From the NCBI GenBank assembly GCA_949752795.1, contig OX457058.1, positions 37,078,587 to 37,142,586 of the forward strand: 64,000 nucleotides of DNA, given 5' to 3'. Under the pieces are notes generated by a model. The model worked only from the letters and a program-made list of their open reading frames with translations, was not told where the DNA came from and ran no database searches. This DNA comes from Hyperoodon ampullatus. Lineage: Eukaryota; Chordata; Mammalia; Artiodactyla; Ziphiidae. The position numbers and the translations under genes were made by a program. The first letter of the stretch is position 1, and each line of letters starts with the position of its first letter. Below, piece by piece: positions 34,612 through 46,597 of this stretch.

Positions 34612-35006
34612 GACAGCTTGAGCTGCCATAACAAAATGCTATAGACTGGGTGCCTTAAACAACAGAAACTTCTTTCTCACAGTTCTGGAGGCTAGAAGTC
34701 CAAGATCCAGATTCCAACAAGGTAGGTTTCATTCTAAGGCCTCTTTTCTTGGCTTATAGATGGCCACCACGTCCCTGGGTACTCACATGATCTCTTCTTT
34801 ATGTGTGCAGGGGAGGGGGAGGGGGAAGAGAGAGCTCTGCTGTCTCTTCTTCTTATAAAGACACCAGTTCTATCAGATTAGGGCCCCACCCTATGACTTC
34901 ATTTAACCTTAATTACATTTTAAAGACCCCATCTCCAAATATATACATTGGAGGTTAGGACTTCAACATATGAATTATGGGAGAGCCCGATTCAGTTCGT
35001 AGCACA
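34612..35006 (-). mobile_element. MLT1-type (ERVL-MaLR) LTR
   Basis: Reads on the minus strand as a MaLR LTR: 'gctgccataacaaaatgct', 'cagttctggaggctagaag', 'tataaagacaccagttcta' and 'ttaggacttcaacatatga' on the + strand are its complementary landmarks. Confidence 0.75.
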
Positions 35007-35029
35007 TGGACACCCAACCAACTGCTCAT

Positions 35030-35119
35030 AATCTGATCTGCGACTCCACAGAGAGTAGAAAAAGTAAACCTTCTATAAGCATTGGAAATGTTCTGTGTCT
35101 CGGTGGTAGTTATATAAAG

Positions 35120-35160
<41 letters not shown>

Positions 35161-35222
35161 TTCTTTGATGTATATACGTAAGATTTGTGTGCTTTACTGT
35201 GTTATGCCTCAATAAAAACATT
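35030..35222 (+). mobile_element. L1 3' end
   Basis: 'ttggaaatgttctgtgtc', then '(GT)n', 'gtgctttactgtgttatgcc' and 'tcaataaaaac' match an old L1M 3' terminus, including its AATAAA. Confidence 0.7.
35122..35155. repeat. (GT)n microsatellite
   Basis: Seventeen GT units inside the L1 3' end, expanded at a position where L1 ends often carry TG-rich sequence. Confidence 0.97.
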
Positions 35223-35433
35223 TTTTGTTTAATGAGCACACACACAAAAAAGAGAATCCAATTAAGGCTCTGAGGCCTTTGGGAATGAAGAAGGTAGCCT
35301 CTGATGTCTTTAGGCTAAGTGACACCGAGGACTTAACCTGTAGGAAGGGAAGAAACTTAACTTTTATTGAGCATTTTGGTTAGGGTGGTTCTGGATATAA
35401 GAAACAGAAGTTCACTCATATGTCATCATTACT

Positions 35434-35435
<2 letters not shown>

Positions 35436-35467
<32 letters not shown>
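35436..35467. repeat. (CT)n microsatellite
   Basis: About sixteen CT units ending at 'ttgcag'. Confidence 0.95.
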
Positions 35468-35469
<2 letters not shown>

Positions 35470-35889
35470 CAGTTTCTGCCTGTGCCTATGCATCTGCCCC
35501 ATTCCACTCTTTGGATCCATTTCCTCTCCTTTTTCCTCATGGTTCTAATATGGCTGCCACAGCTGCTTAGTCAATATGAGTCTCCATCCTCAGCTTCCAC
35601 CATGAACTATTCCTTCCCTTTGTGTCTCTTAGGTCAGCCTCCTGAGAAGGGCATTTGGTTGGGTTCCAGCACACCTCTTTAAGCCAGTCTTCAGGTGCAA
35701 GTTAAATGGCTAACGTTGGGTCCAAACATCTGGAACCAGGAAGAAGGAGGCCATAGTACAGTTCAAGGTCATTTAAGAGCTAAGTCCTGAGTTAGGATAA
35801 CTTCTTTTCAAAAGAGCTGTGGAGGGGCAGGCAACAAGTGATGAATATCTCAGGAATGGGTGTCTATTTAGTAGATGTTGGGATTTTCA

Positions 35890-36580
35890 GGATTTTTATA
35901 TGTTTTCTTGTAGTGTCTTTGGTTTTGGTATTGTGGTAATGCTGGTCTCAAACAATGAGCTGGGAAGTAGTCCCTCCTCTTCAATTTTCTGGAAGAGTTT
36001 GTATAGAAGTGGCATTGTTTCTTCCTTAAGTGTTTGGTAGAGTTCACCAGTAAAGCCATCTGGGCCTGGAGTATTCTTTGTGAGAAGGTTTTTTTAGCTG
36101 CAAATTCAATTTCTTTGATAAATATAGGGCTATTCAAGTTATCTATTTCTTATTGAGTGATCTTTAATAGTTTGAGTCTTTCAAGGAAATTATCCATATC
36201 ATCTAAGTTATAGAATTTCTTGATATAAAGTTGTTCATAATATTCCCTTATTATCCTTTTAATAGCTATACAATCTGTAGTGTTGTCCACTCTCTCATTC
36301 TTGACATTGGTAATTTGTGTTTTCTCTATTTTTTTCCGAGTCACTCTGGCTAGAGGTTTAACAGTTTTATTCATTTTCTCAAAGAACCAGCTTTTGGTTG
36401 CACTGATTTCCTCTGTTGTTCTGCTGTTTTCTATTCATTGATTTCCTCTTTGATCTTTGTTATTTCCTTTTATTTCCTTACTTTGGACTTAATTTATTCA
36501 TCTTTTTCTAGTTTGTTAGAGTAGAAGCTTGAGATCAGTGATGTGAGATCTTCCTTCTTTTCTAATATAAGCATTTAGTG
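35890..36580 (-). mobile_element. L1M ORF2 fragment, decayed
   Basis: On the + strand 'ggtagagttcaccagtaaag', 'ccatctgggcctgga', 'catcatctaagttatagaat'-type wording and 'caaagaaccagcttttggtt' are reverse complements of L1 ORF2. Short minus frames persist at 35868-36137 and 36150-36374 but with stops between. Confidence 0.85.
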
Positions 36581-36647
36581 CTATGAGAACACAGGTCCTT
36601 GATGACATTCCTGTTCAAGTCTCATTTGAGGCCAGCCTAAATGCAGA

Positions 36648-36835
36648 CCACTGGTTCTCAACTCTCTCAACATTAGAACCACTTGGAGGGCTTCTAAAAA
36701 TACCTGTGCCTGGACCCCACCCTAGGCCAATTAAATCAAAATCTCTGGGAATGAGCTCCAGTATGACTAGTTGTCAAAACTCACCATGAGTCTAAGGAGT
36801 AGCCAGGATTTTCAATCACCACACTAGGGCAGTGT
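36648..36835 (+). mobile_element. MER5-like hAT-Charlie fragment
   Basis: 'ctggttctcaactctctc', 'aaccacttggagggcttct' and 'gcctggaccccaccctagg' follow the MER5A/B order. A second hAT-like end, 'cagtgtttctcaaactg', occurs near 36831. Confidence 0.7.
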
Positions 36836-37056
36836 TTCTCAAACTGATAAAGGCAGTTTTGGTTTTCATTTCCAGTTTTATAGTTCTATTATCCCATTGA
36901 CCGTAACATTTTGTAAAATACAGTGAAAATGAACCATATGGTTTCTAGAAGTTTCCCTTATAAAAAGTGGTGTTTCCATTGCCTCATAAACTCAGGTGTT
37001 CTCATTATTCTTTATCATTATCAACTATGGAGGAAAGGAAGTTTGTAGAAAGATGA

Positions 37057-37493
37057 TGTAGGGTCAGGCCTTTCAAGATGGCTGTTCTCTTGCTCTCTGT
37101 ACATCCCCTGCTTGACCAGTCCCTGCTTCACCTACACCCTACTCACATGACTGTCCAATCCTCTTAATCATAGGGCTTTAATAGTAACTGCCTACGTGCT
37201 CGCCCCCACCTGCCCCAGCCGCTGGTTTCCCTGGTAACTGATGAACCAACCTGATGTCAATTCCACCTATAACTGGTAACGTCCTTCTCCCCATAGAGTT
37301 GCGAAGACTGCTGCTGTGTCCTGCTTGCCGACTGCTGTACACGGTGGGGTGTCACTCCAGGACGTTGCTTCGGACATGTAAGATCCCCTGTCCAACCTAT
37401 CACCGATGTCTCTGTCACTGTCTCTGGGGTCTTTCTTCAGTCTTGCAGCTGGCCAATTACAAGACTTTCAGGCCTGTGGGATGCAGCCAAACA
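37057..37493. mobile_element. Solo LTR of an endogenous retrovirus
   Basis: A 437-bp element starts TGTAGGGTC and ends CCAAACA (TG...CA), flanked on both sides by the 5-bp target duplication 'gatga' (37052-37056 and 37494-37498). No internal retroviral sequence adjoins, so this is a solo LTR left by recombination. Family not identified. Confidence 0.65.
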
Positions 37494-37498
37494 GATGA

Positions 37499-38361
37499 TC
37501 ATGCATGTAGTTGCTTCAGCAGTGTAGTTCTGTCTCACTGTGGACCATTCAAGTTTTTGGATGATGTTGTATTTTAGTGATGTTGCACTGTCTAGACCTC
37601 TTGCGTATGCGTCAATAACTTCTTTTTATTGTTTAAACCTACTTGAGTTGGGTTTCCAGTTATAAGAGGATGATTCCAACTGAAGTACCCTACCATAGAT
37701 GTATCCATCCATTCTGCAATCACTTGTTGACACATTTTCCTCTCTTTCTCACTCTCTTTCCCACACAAAAGCTACAACCATCCCAGACAAGGGCCATGGT
37801 TTGTTTGATGATGACTGTGTGATCACTCTGTACTCTCACTGTGGCTCCCTTTACTACAGGACCTTAACCAAGATGATACAAACTTCCTTTCCTCCATTGT
37901 TGATAATGCTCGAGAAAAATGAGGACACCTAGGTTTAATAAGCAATGGAAATACCATTTTTTAAATAAAGAAAACCTCTAAAAGCTACACAACTGCCGAT
38001 ATGAATTTTTGCATATTTGCATTGTTCTTTTTGATATTCGAATCATCCCATATTTGACCACAGGGAGCCTCTTCAGGTTGGCTCCTGTGTCCTTTTAATC
38101 TGACCCCATGGACTTTGATACCTTCCTTGTTCATCTGTCCCAGCCCTGGAACGGCCATTTCTCAGGAGCCCTGGTTCCTTTCAGCAGAGAATGATATTTA
38201 GAGAGTAAGATCTAGGCAAGATAGATACACTTTTTAAACACAGAAATTACATGAGTTTTCAAAAGATCTGTTTTTACCATAACTAGTGGCCTTTTCATTA
38301 AGTCAGTTAATGACCTGAAATTATCAGGTCACTTGGGATTTAGGGTGGTTTTGGATTAAAG
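37499..38361. other. Intergenic, no recognised feature
   Basis: No gene or clear repeat seen. Confidence 0.4.
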
Positions 38362-38573
38362 CAGTTTCTCAACCTCAGCACTATTGACATTTGGGGCTGG
38401 GAAATGCTTTGTTGTGGAGACTGCCCTGCACCTTGTAGGGTGTTTAGCAGCATCCCTGGCCTCTACACACTAGATGCCAGTAGTACCCTCCCAGCTGTGA
38501 CAACCAAAAATGTCTCCAGACATTGCCGAATGCCCCTTGGGGTGGCAAAATCATCCCCCATTAAGAACCACTG
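38362..38573 (+). mobile_element. MER20 (hAT-Charlie), near full length
   Basis: Starts 'cagtttctcaacctcagc' and ends 'ttaagaaccactg'. Inside are 'gtttagcagcatccctgg' and 'aatgtctccagacattgcc', standard MER20 landmarks. Confidence 0.92.
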
Positions 38574-40020
38574 GATGGCCTGTGGCTTCTGTGGAAAACA
38601 TCCTGGAACAAACCAGAGAGACTCTGGCCCTGATGCAACATCCTTGACAGCTTCCTGCCTCTATTTCCCTGTGTGTCTATTGGGACAATGGCTACAGGAT
38701 AAAACAACACATTGTGGGAAGCAGTTTGACCTGCAAAGACTCATCGGCGTGAAAGTGAGGAGCAGACATTACATCATAGACAGCACCACACCGAAGCCAC
38801 ATGTCGGTTTTTGCTAACTCTGCTGAGATGGTACAGCTTCTGATTGAACTGACTCAAGCCCTGTAGATTACTCAAACTCTTGTGTTCCCACCAGGCCTCT
38901 TTTTAGTGTCAGCCTTGTTTAAGAGCTTTCATTTTACTGTCACCAAGAGAAAGTCCCACTCAATTCATACCAGATGCTGAGTCATCATGAATCAATACAA
39001 CATCATCCAAAAACCACCAAAATGAATCATAAGGACAAACAGGACTTTTTCTCCCAGCAAAACAGTGACTAAAATAGTGTTTTGCCCTTTTAGAAAAAAA
39101 AAGTTACAAGGTTAAGATGAGGCTTCAGGCCCTGCTTGTGTAACACATGTGTCTGTGGGTGTGAAGTGGTTAAACTGCGTGTCCTCAGCAAGACAGTGTA
39201 TGAGGCCTGCAGCTGAGCCAGACAGCGGCTGGCAAGAGGAGGTGAGACTTGGACATTAGGGGCCCTAGACTGGGAGTCCAGCGATGACCTGAAACTGTTA
39301 TGCAATCCTCCTCCATGCGAGTGGCAAGGGTATCCGAGACTCAGAGTTTAGGAATCTCTACCGTGGAGGAGGGGCTCTTGGGAACTGTGGAGGCTCTTCC
39401 AGGAAATGAGCATCCAGAATCTTCTCCCGATAGAGCCGGGGAGATCCCCAAGACTTGTTTCTCAGTCCTGCCTCTGCTCCCCGGCTGCTGGGAACAGCAC
39501 TCCGATTACCTATGGAAGTGAGAAATGGTGTATGTCCTCCCTGGGGTGGGAGGGGGTGGGCCCACCTAGGCACTCTCTCCTGGCCTCTGACCCTTGAATG
39601 GAGGGAAGCAAAAGCAGAGAAGAGATGGCAGCTGACACATCCCTGTAGTGGCTGGATGAGTCTCTCAGTTGGTTCCTGCTTCTGGGTCCCCAAGGCCTCC
39701 CAGGTTCCTGTCCTTTGCAGACAAGGTTCTTCCAGTTTCCCCTTTATTGTGTGAGGGACTCCCCATCCTTCCAATGGATTTCCTTTGCGACAAGGTCAGT
39801 GTCTGTTTTCCCACAGCAGCACCAAGTCATTGCTGTCAGAGGCACTGAGAACTGCATGTCCCATTCCATACCACACAGACTACTGCAGGAGCCCGGGAAC
39901 ACGGGCTGCAGAGCCCTGCTCGATGATATTCACAAGGTACGAGTCAGAAGGTCTCCCCTCAGTAAAGGTAAAATGGGAGCAATGGAGGCCGAGAGCTCCC
40001 CGCAGTTACTGTGTCAACAC
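38574..40020. other. Intergenic, apparently unique
   Basis: No gene recognised. At 39827-39937 an exon-like segment is framed by 'ttttcccacag' and 'cacaag|gtac', but its product has no similarity I recognise. Confidence 0.4.
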
Positions 40021-40023
40021 TGA

Positions 40024-40748
40024 TCAAGGAACTGAATCATCCTATGATATCACTTATATGTGGAATCTAAAATATGGCACAGGGACTTCCCTGGTGGTGC
40101 AGTGGTTAAGAATCCGCCTGCCAATGCAGGGGATAGGGGTTCAAGCCCTTGTCCGGGAAGATCCCACATGCTGCAGAGCAACTAAGCCCATGTGCCACAA
40201 CTGCTGAAGCCCACGTGCCTAGAAGCTGTGCTCTGCAACGAGAAGCCACCGCAATGAGAAGCCCACGCACCGCAACGAAGAGTAGCCCCCACTCGCGGCA
40301 ACTAGAGAAATCCCGCGCACAGCAACAAAGACCCAACGCAGCCAAAGATAAATAAATAAATTAATTAATTAATTTTAAAATGCTTTAAAAAATAAAGATA
40401 AAATATGGCACAAATGAACCTATCTACAAAACAGAAACAGACTCATAGACATAGAGAACAGACTTGTGGTTGCCAAGGTGGGGAGGGGAGGGAGAGGAAT
40501 GCACTGGGAGTTTGGGGTTGGTAGATGCAAACTATTACATTTAGAATGGATAAACAGCAGGGTCCTAATGTATCACACAGGGAACTATATTCAATATCCT
40601 GTGATAAACCGTAATGGAAAAGAATATTTAAAAAGAATGTCTGTATGTGTATAACCGAGTCACTCTGCTGTACAGCAGAGAATGGTACAACATTGTAAAT
40701 CAACTTACTTCAATAAAATTAATAAATTAATTAATTAAAAAAAAATGT
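40024..40748 (+). mobile_element. L1 3' end split by a SINE
   Basis: Reads as the 3' UTR of an artiodactyl-type L1 ('cttatatgtggaatctaaa', 'agagaacagacttgtggttg', 'ttcaataaaattaataaa') up to an A tail. The SINE at 40082-40398 interrupts it. Confidence 0.88.
40082..40398 (+). mobile_element. Long CHR-type SINE inserted in the L1
   Basis: Starts 'gggacttccctggtggtgc'. A 14-bp duplication 'taaaatatggcaca' at 40068-40081 and 40399-40412 is exact. About 317 bp. Confidence 0.96.
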
Positions 40749-40786
40749 TTGTCAAGATTTTTCTACCTTAAGGGGGGCGGGGGCTT

Positions 40787-41099
40787 CCCTGGTGGCACAG
40801 TGGTTGAGAATCTGCCTGCTAATACAGGGGACACGGGTTCGAGCCCTGGTCTGGGAGGATCCCACATGCCGCGGAGCAACTAGGCCCGTGAGCCACAATT
40901 ACTGAGACTGCACGTCTGGAGCCTGTGCTCTGTAACAAGAGAGGCCGTGATAGTGATAGGGCCGCGCACCGCGATGAAGAGTGGCCCCCGCTTGCCACAA
41001 CTAGAGAAAGCCCTCGCACAGAAACGAAGACCCAACACAGCAAAAATAATTAAATTAATTAATAAACTCCTACCAACAACATCTTAAAAAAAAAAAAAA
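40787..41099 (+). mobile_element. Long CHR-type SINE
   Basis: Starts 'ggcttccctggtggcacag', carries the long class 3' block 'gatgaagagtggcccccgc' and ends with A-rich sequence. Confidence 0.94.
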
Positions 41100-41464
41100 G
41101 AAACTGAATCATCAGTGTGGATCCAGTGAGGGATGCTGAAGTTGGACTAATGGACAGCTAAGCCCTACGTCACCAAAAGAAGATGGAGCTGTTAACAGAG
41201 AGAGCCCCTCGGTGCTACTCCAGGTTTCAGCAGTGCTCTGTGGAGGGGCCTGGGCATGCAGGCTCTGCTGCGGGACCCCTGGGTGGCCCCAGGAATCTGT
41301 CTGGGCTGTGCCTCTGGACCCCTCCATACTCTTACATGTTATTTCGCAACCCTACTCTGTGTGGCCTAGCTCCCCGACTCCTACAATGACTATTTCAATT
41401 CTTCATTCTTTCAAATCTCCGTGGCCCCCCATCCCCCTCACTTCCAGCAGAAGGTGAATTTCTT

Positions 41465-41639
41465 TTTTTTAAATATTTATTTATTTAATTTATTTGGTTG
41501 CGCCGGGTCTTAGTTGCGGCTTGCCTGGCTCCTTAGTTGCGTCATGCATGTGGGATCTAGTTCCCTGACCAGGAATCGAACCCAAGCCCCCTGCATTGGG
41601 AGCATGGAGTCTTAACCACTGTGCCACCAGGGAAGTCCC
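41465..41639 (-). mobile_element. Short CHR-type SINE with 16-bp target duplication
   Basis: The minus strand starts 'gggacttccctggtggcac'. 'agaaggtgaatttctt' is exact at 41449-41464 and 41640-41655. Confidence 0.95.
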
Positions 41640-41739
41640 AGAAGGTGAATTTCTTATGCCACAGAAAAAGTTCAGACCATCATATGGGGACCCCTTCAAC
41701 TTCCCAACACCAAACCTATACCATCCTGCCCTCTAACCT

Positions 41740-42090
41740 GCCCCAACCTGTGCACTGTAGGATGTGTAGCAGCATCCCTGGCCTCTGTCCACTAGACGAA
41801 CCCCACTAGTAATGCCCCCTAGACGTGATAATCAAACATGTCTCCAGACATTGCCAAATGTCCCTCGGGGTATAAAGTCACCGGTGAGAACTCCTTTTAA
41901 TTTAATTTAATTTAATTAATTTATTTATTTGGCTGTGCAGGTCGTAGTTGTGGCACATGGGATCTTTAGTTGTGGCATGTGGAATCTAGTTCCCTGACCA
42001 GGGATCGAACCCAGGCCCCCTGCATTGGGAGCACAGAGTCTTAACCACTGGACCATGAGGGAAGTCCCTACCGGTGAGAACTCTTGACCC
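41740..42090 (+). mobile_element. MER20 fragment split by a SINE
   Basis: 'gtagcagcatccctggcctc' and 'catgtctccagacattgcc' are MER20 landmarks. Sequence resumes after the SINE with 'accggtgagaactc', the insertion-site duplicate. Confidence 0.85.
41894..42069 (-). mobile_element. CHR-type SINE inside MER20
   Basis: The minus strand starts 'gggacttccctcatggtcc'. Exact 14-bp duplications 'accggtgagaactc' at 41880-41893 and 42070-42083. Confidence 0.95.
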
Positions 42091-42339
42091 AGACCAACCT
42101 CTGGCTGCTCTGTCTCAAACTTGTAGCCCACATCTGATCCATGGGAAGTGCACACATGGGACCAACCTTCACCTACCTCTCAAACAGAGCACTTTGTAAA
42201 AGCCCAGCCACTGACAGACAGCCACGCCTCCCCTGTAGATTTCCTCCCCTGGCTCTAGGGACCACCCTTTGAGTTCCCTATTTGGCCCCCCTAGTTGATT
42301 TGAGAAAATAGGAAGCACACCCCACGCCCCTTCTTTCCA

Positions 42340-43950
42340 TGGTACAAGCCTCTCCTCCAGAAATCTCCTTTATAGTTTCTGGTCCTCTCTTGGGCTTTCC
42401 ATCCATCCTCTTTATAAGCTGGAGGTGGGCGGTCAATACAGTGACTCAGAACTAGTTCTCAGACATTTCCCTTCCCAGTCCTACTTAGGTGGTCTAGCAT
42501 CCCACGTTGGAATCGGGGAGCGGCTGCCTCTCTTGGCGGGGGCCTCAGCCAACTGTGAGGCAGAAAGAGCTTGTATTCACATCCGTGTGCCCCTTAGAAC
42601 TGCCTTCTCTCTTCCTCTCAGGATCCTTTCTCACTTCGATTTATTCAACCTCTCCTTCCTGATTGAAGCTTTCCCACTGACATTTAAACATGTTTAAATC
42701 GCTCCTATTTAAATAAATTAATTAATTAAATAAAACTGCTTTGACCACAGAGCTCCTCGCAGCTACCACTCTAATTCTCTCCTCCCCTTCAAAGCCAAAC
42801 TAGTGAGAAAGCTCTCTACACCCACCGTCTCCCTTTCCTCACCTCCCACTCTTTCCAGTCTGGCTTCCACCCTTATCAGTCCCCCGAAACAGCTCTCACT
42901 GACATGGTCAGCGATCTCTGCAGAGCTGAGCTGAGGCTGGAGGGCAGGAGGCTAGCCTGACCCCACTCAGGACACTGGCCACGGGAGCAGCGGCAGGGGG
43001 TGGTGACAGCTGGCGTTACCCGGAGTTGTGACTGGGAACCGCAGATGGTAGAATGGAACTTCTGAGCTGTATCAGAAAGAACATCTGGCCTTGAGTCCTG
43101 GGAATGTGCCCCCACCTCCTTGCCCTCATTCATTCATTCAGTCTTGATTGAGTACAACTTGAGCCAGGCCCGGAGGTGGACACTTGTGTTACACTTTGAA
43201 GGACCCAGGCATGGTCTCTGCCCTCATGGAGCTACCTATCTACTTGGGGAAGTAGGAATTAGTCAAAGAGCCATGAAAGTACCCAATGACAATCTAGATG
43301 TCTTATAGAGGAAAAGTACACAGTGTGTGATGGTGGGATCTGATCTCACTGGAAGGTCTGAAAAGAGATTTTTGAGGCTGACGTCTGATTGATGGGGTAG
43401 GAATTAGCTAGTCCAGGAGGAAGGAGGAAGAAGATGGGAATAAAAGCATTGGGGGAAAGGAGTAAGGGCAATGTTCCCCCCAGAGACCAGGCGTTCCAGA
43501 AGTGGAAGAGACTGAGAGGGGTTGGGGGGAGAGGGGTGAGACGTGCTGAATAGAAATTAGATTTTTATCTCTGCCTCATAGTCTTTGTGCCGTGACCTCC
43601 TGCCTCTTTCCGAGGGACTTCGGCACCCTCGGCCACCTTGTATGGTTAACCCCTTTTATTTCCTTTTCTCCCAGGGCTGTGTGCTTCATGGCCTAGCTCC
43701 TGCCTGTCCCTCCTGTAACCTGAATGGGAGCGCTCCACAGAGTTCTATCCAGGCCTTACTCTCTTCCCCACCCACTTCTTCTTTGACATCAGCTCCCGGT
43801 TTTATGGCCTCCCACTTCCAACAGATCTCCAGTCCCAGAACTCTCTCCCGACTCCCAGGTTTATAGTTCCATTTGCCCAATGGTCATCTCCATGCAGACA
43901 CCCTGCCACCATCTCAAACACGGCAGATTGTAGTTAAAAAATGTAAGTCT
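42340..43950 (+). repeat. Degenerate L2-like tract
   Basis: 'aaagccaaactagtgagaaa', 'cctcacctcccactctttcc' and later 'gacatcagctcccggtttta' with 'cagatctccagtcccagaac' resemble an old LINE2-like element, broken by unrelated-looking sequence at 43130-43560. Not confirmable by eye. Confidence 0.4.
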
Positions 43951-43953
43951 CTG

Positions 43954-44288
43954 GACTTCCATGGTGGCACAGTGGTTAAGAGTCTGCCTGTCAATGCAGG
44001 GGACAAGGGTTCGAGCCCTGGTCCGGGAGCATCCCACATACCGCGGAGCAACTAAGCCCGTGCACTGCAACTACTGAGTCTGCACTCTAGAGCCCGCGAG
44101 CCACAACTACTGAGCCCGCGTGCCACAACTATTGAAGCCTGCATGCCAAGAGCCTGTGCTCCGCAACGAGAGAAGCCACCGCTCGCCACAGCTAGAGAAA
44201 GCCCACCCGTAGCAGCGAGGACCTAACGCAGCCAAAAAATAAATTAATTAAATATAATTAATTAAATATAATTAATTAATTAATTAAC
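43954..44288 (+). mobile_element. Long CHR-type SINE
   Basis: Starts 'ggacttccatggtggcaca' and ends in TTAA/AATT repeats. About 335 bp. Confidence 0.94.
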
Positions 44289-45540
44289 AGAGCTTGAGTA
44301 TTCGACCCAGATCTACAGAAACTTGGTGCACATGGTGAGTTGTGAATAGCCTTTCTTTATGACGATAAGGAAACTGAAATTAAACAAAGAGCTTTGATTA
44401 GCTGATTAATCAAGTTGGAGCAAACTCCCAGTAAAGCTAAATTTAACTGTGCCCTGCTCTGTATCCCAAACTGCAGATTTCCTCTTTTATGATTTCTTCC
44501 AACTCAGTGTAATTGGATTGTTCAGTCTGGGTGATGAGTATGTGAGGGTATGAGAAATACACCATTCTTCTGTGTATTTTTGAAATTTTTCATAATAAAA
44601 ATCTAAAAAAGAAATTGTATCTCTTTCTTAAAAATAAAACTAGTCTGTCTTAATTGGTTGGTTAGTGCTTATCTGAATGTAATCCTTAACCTCCTGGTTT
44701 GAGAGAATTACCTGGACTCATGAACATGCTTTTTGCAGGAAATCATGTGATATGAAACATATAACTGTGTGCTGAAGTTGCAAATGACATCATCAATGAA
44801 TTATTTTTCCTTGTGCTCCTTTTCTTTGTTCTTCTAACCATATGTGTATATAAATGTGTGTGTGTGTGCTCTCTGAGAATTTCTGAGCAAGGAGGAAGTG
44901 GTTCAATCTGTTTGTCTCTGAGCAGCTGTTGGCTTTTAGAATAAAGAAGTGACTCTGCCTCGTTTCTGATTCAGATGCAGTATGAAATTTGCTTTCATCC
45001 ACGTCTAAATTTAAACGCCTGTCTTCTCCCTCTGTAAAACTTAATCCTCTTCCCCATAACACTGTAGAAAAAAACCTTGGCTTCACAATAGTGTTTAGGT
45101 TAAAGATACAAGAGGAGTTTAGGTGTCGAGTGTAAGTAACATCAGGAGAGAATGCAAACTGGCTGGAAACCTGATGCAGCTCAGAAAACTGCATATGACA
45201 AAGACACTGAACAGCCTCTACAGGTATCTAGGTTAGAACAGCAGTGCACTAGAGCCTAATCAGTTAAGGGCATCATTGATGCATCTAAGAACTCAGCCCT
45301 CCCATGTCTTCAACCATAACTTTTATTCCTTCCCACACCTTCCCCACTCCTATCTTCATTTCAGCAGAAAAAGACAATCTCTCTTGACCAAAATCTGAAT
45401 CATTCAATATTATCAATTTGCACATTTCACTCACTTTATTTAAATTTTTATTTTGACATAATTTCAAACGTACAGAAAACCTGTAAGAACAATGTTAAGG
45501 AACCACCATATAGCCCTTACCCTGGTCTCATTTTTATTTT
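44289..45540. other. Intergenic, with L1 3'-end wording near 44.5 kb
   Basis: About 44510-44620 ('gtctgggtgatgagtatgt', 'catttttgaaatttttc'-like, 'cataataaaaatct') resembles an old L1 3' end. The rest shows nothing recognisable; a minus frame of 133 codons at 44793-45194 has no domain. Confidence 0.4.
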
Positions 45541-45664
45541 CCCTCTCATTCTCTTTATTTCTAAGTCTTGCTAATTTTATCGGTTTTATTAATCTTTTCA
45601 AAGAACCAACTTTAGGTTTTCTCTATTTTTTGTTGGCTTTCTCTTTCACTGATTTCTGCTCGTT

Positions 45665-45870
45665 TTTTTTTTTTTTTTGCTGTACGTGGGCCTCTCACTG
45701 CTGTGGCCCCTCCCGTTGCGGAGCACAGGCTCCGGACGCGCAGGCCCAGCGGCCATGGCTCACGGGCCCAGCCGCTCCGCGGCACGCGGGATCCTCCCAG
45801 ACCGGGGCACGAACCCATGTCCCCTGCATCGGCAGGCGGACTCTCAACCACTGCGCCACCAGGGGAGCCC
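45665..45870 (-). mobile_element. GC-rich, CpG-rich CHR-type SINE
   Basis: The minus strand starts 'gggctcccctggtggcgca'; same CpG-rich class as 29906 and about 206 bp. Target duplication is short and imperfect ('ctgctc'). Confidence 0.95.
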
Positions 45871-45910
45871 TGCTCTTGTTTTTATTATTTCTTTTCTTCC
45901 TGTTACTTTG

Positions 45911-46168
45911 TTTTTTTCTTTTTTCTTTTTCTTTTTATTGGAGTATAGTTGATTTACAATGTGTTAGTTTCAGGTGTGTAGCGAAGTGAATCAGTTATAC
46001 ATATACATATATCCACTCTTTTTTATTTATGTATTTTTTTATCTACTCTTTTTTCGATTCTTTTCCCATATAGGCCATTATAGAGTACTGAGAAGAGTTT
46101 TCTGTACCATACAGTAGGTCTGTATTAGTTATCTATTTCATATATATAGTAGTGTGTATATGTCAATC
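45911..46168 (-). mobile_element. Young L1 3'-end insertion, 258 bp
   Basis: T-rich start, then 'ggagtatagttgatttacaa' and 'gaatcagttatacatataca', the 3' UTR reverse complement of artiodactyl L1. Exact 16-bp duplications 'tcttcctgttactttg' at 45895-45910 and 46169-46184. Confidence 0.93.
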
Positions 46169-46597
46169 TCTTCCTGTTACTTTGGATTTAATTTGTTCTT
46201 CTTTTTCTAGCTACTTAAGGTGGAAAGTTAGATTATTGTTCAAAACTTTTCTTCTTCTGTAATATAAGCATTTAAAGCTATAAATTTCCCTCTAGATAGA
46301 GCTTTACCTACAACCCACATATTTTGATATGTTGTGCTATCATTATCTTTCAGTTTAAGATATCTTAAAATTTCTCTTATGATATTTTCTTTGACTCATG
46401 AGTTGTTTAGTAGTGTGTTGTTTAATTTCCAAATACAATACTTGGGGTTTTTCTAGATTTCTTTTAGAATATGCTCCATAAGATGTCAGTCCTTTAATAT
46501 TTATTTATGTTATGGTCCAGCATATGGTCTATCTTGGGGAATGTTCCATGTGTCCTTGAAAAGAAACATCTGTATTCTGCAGTTATTGGGCATAGTG

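Noticed and set aside
15257..35155. Possible regulatory meaning of the AC/GT repeats
   Set aside because: Ordinary microsatellites; nothing beyond repeat length supports a function.
45492..45989. 165-codon frame and similar frames at 29893-30214, 56045-56361 and 57635-57991
   Set aside because: All are the same SINE read in several frames; the shared product is repeat-derived.
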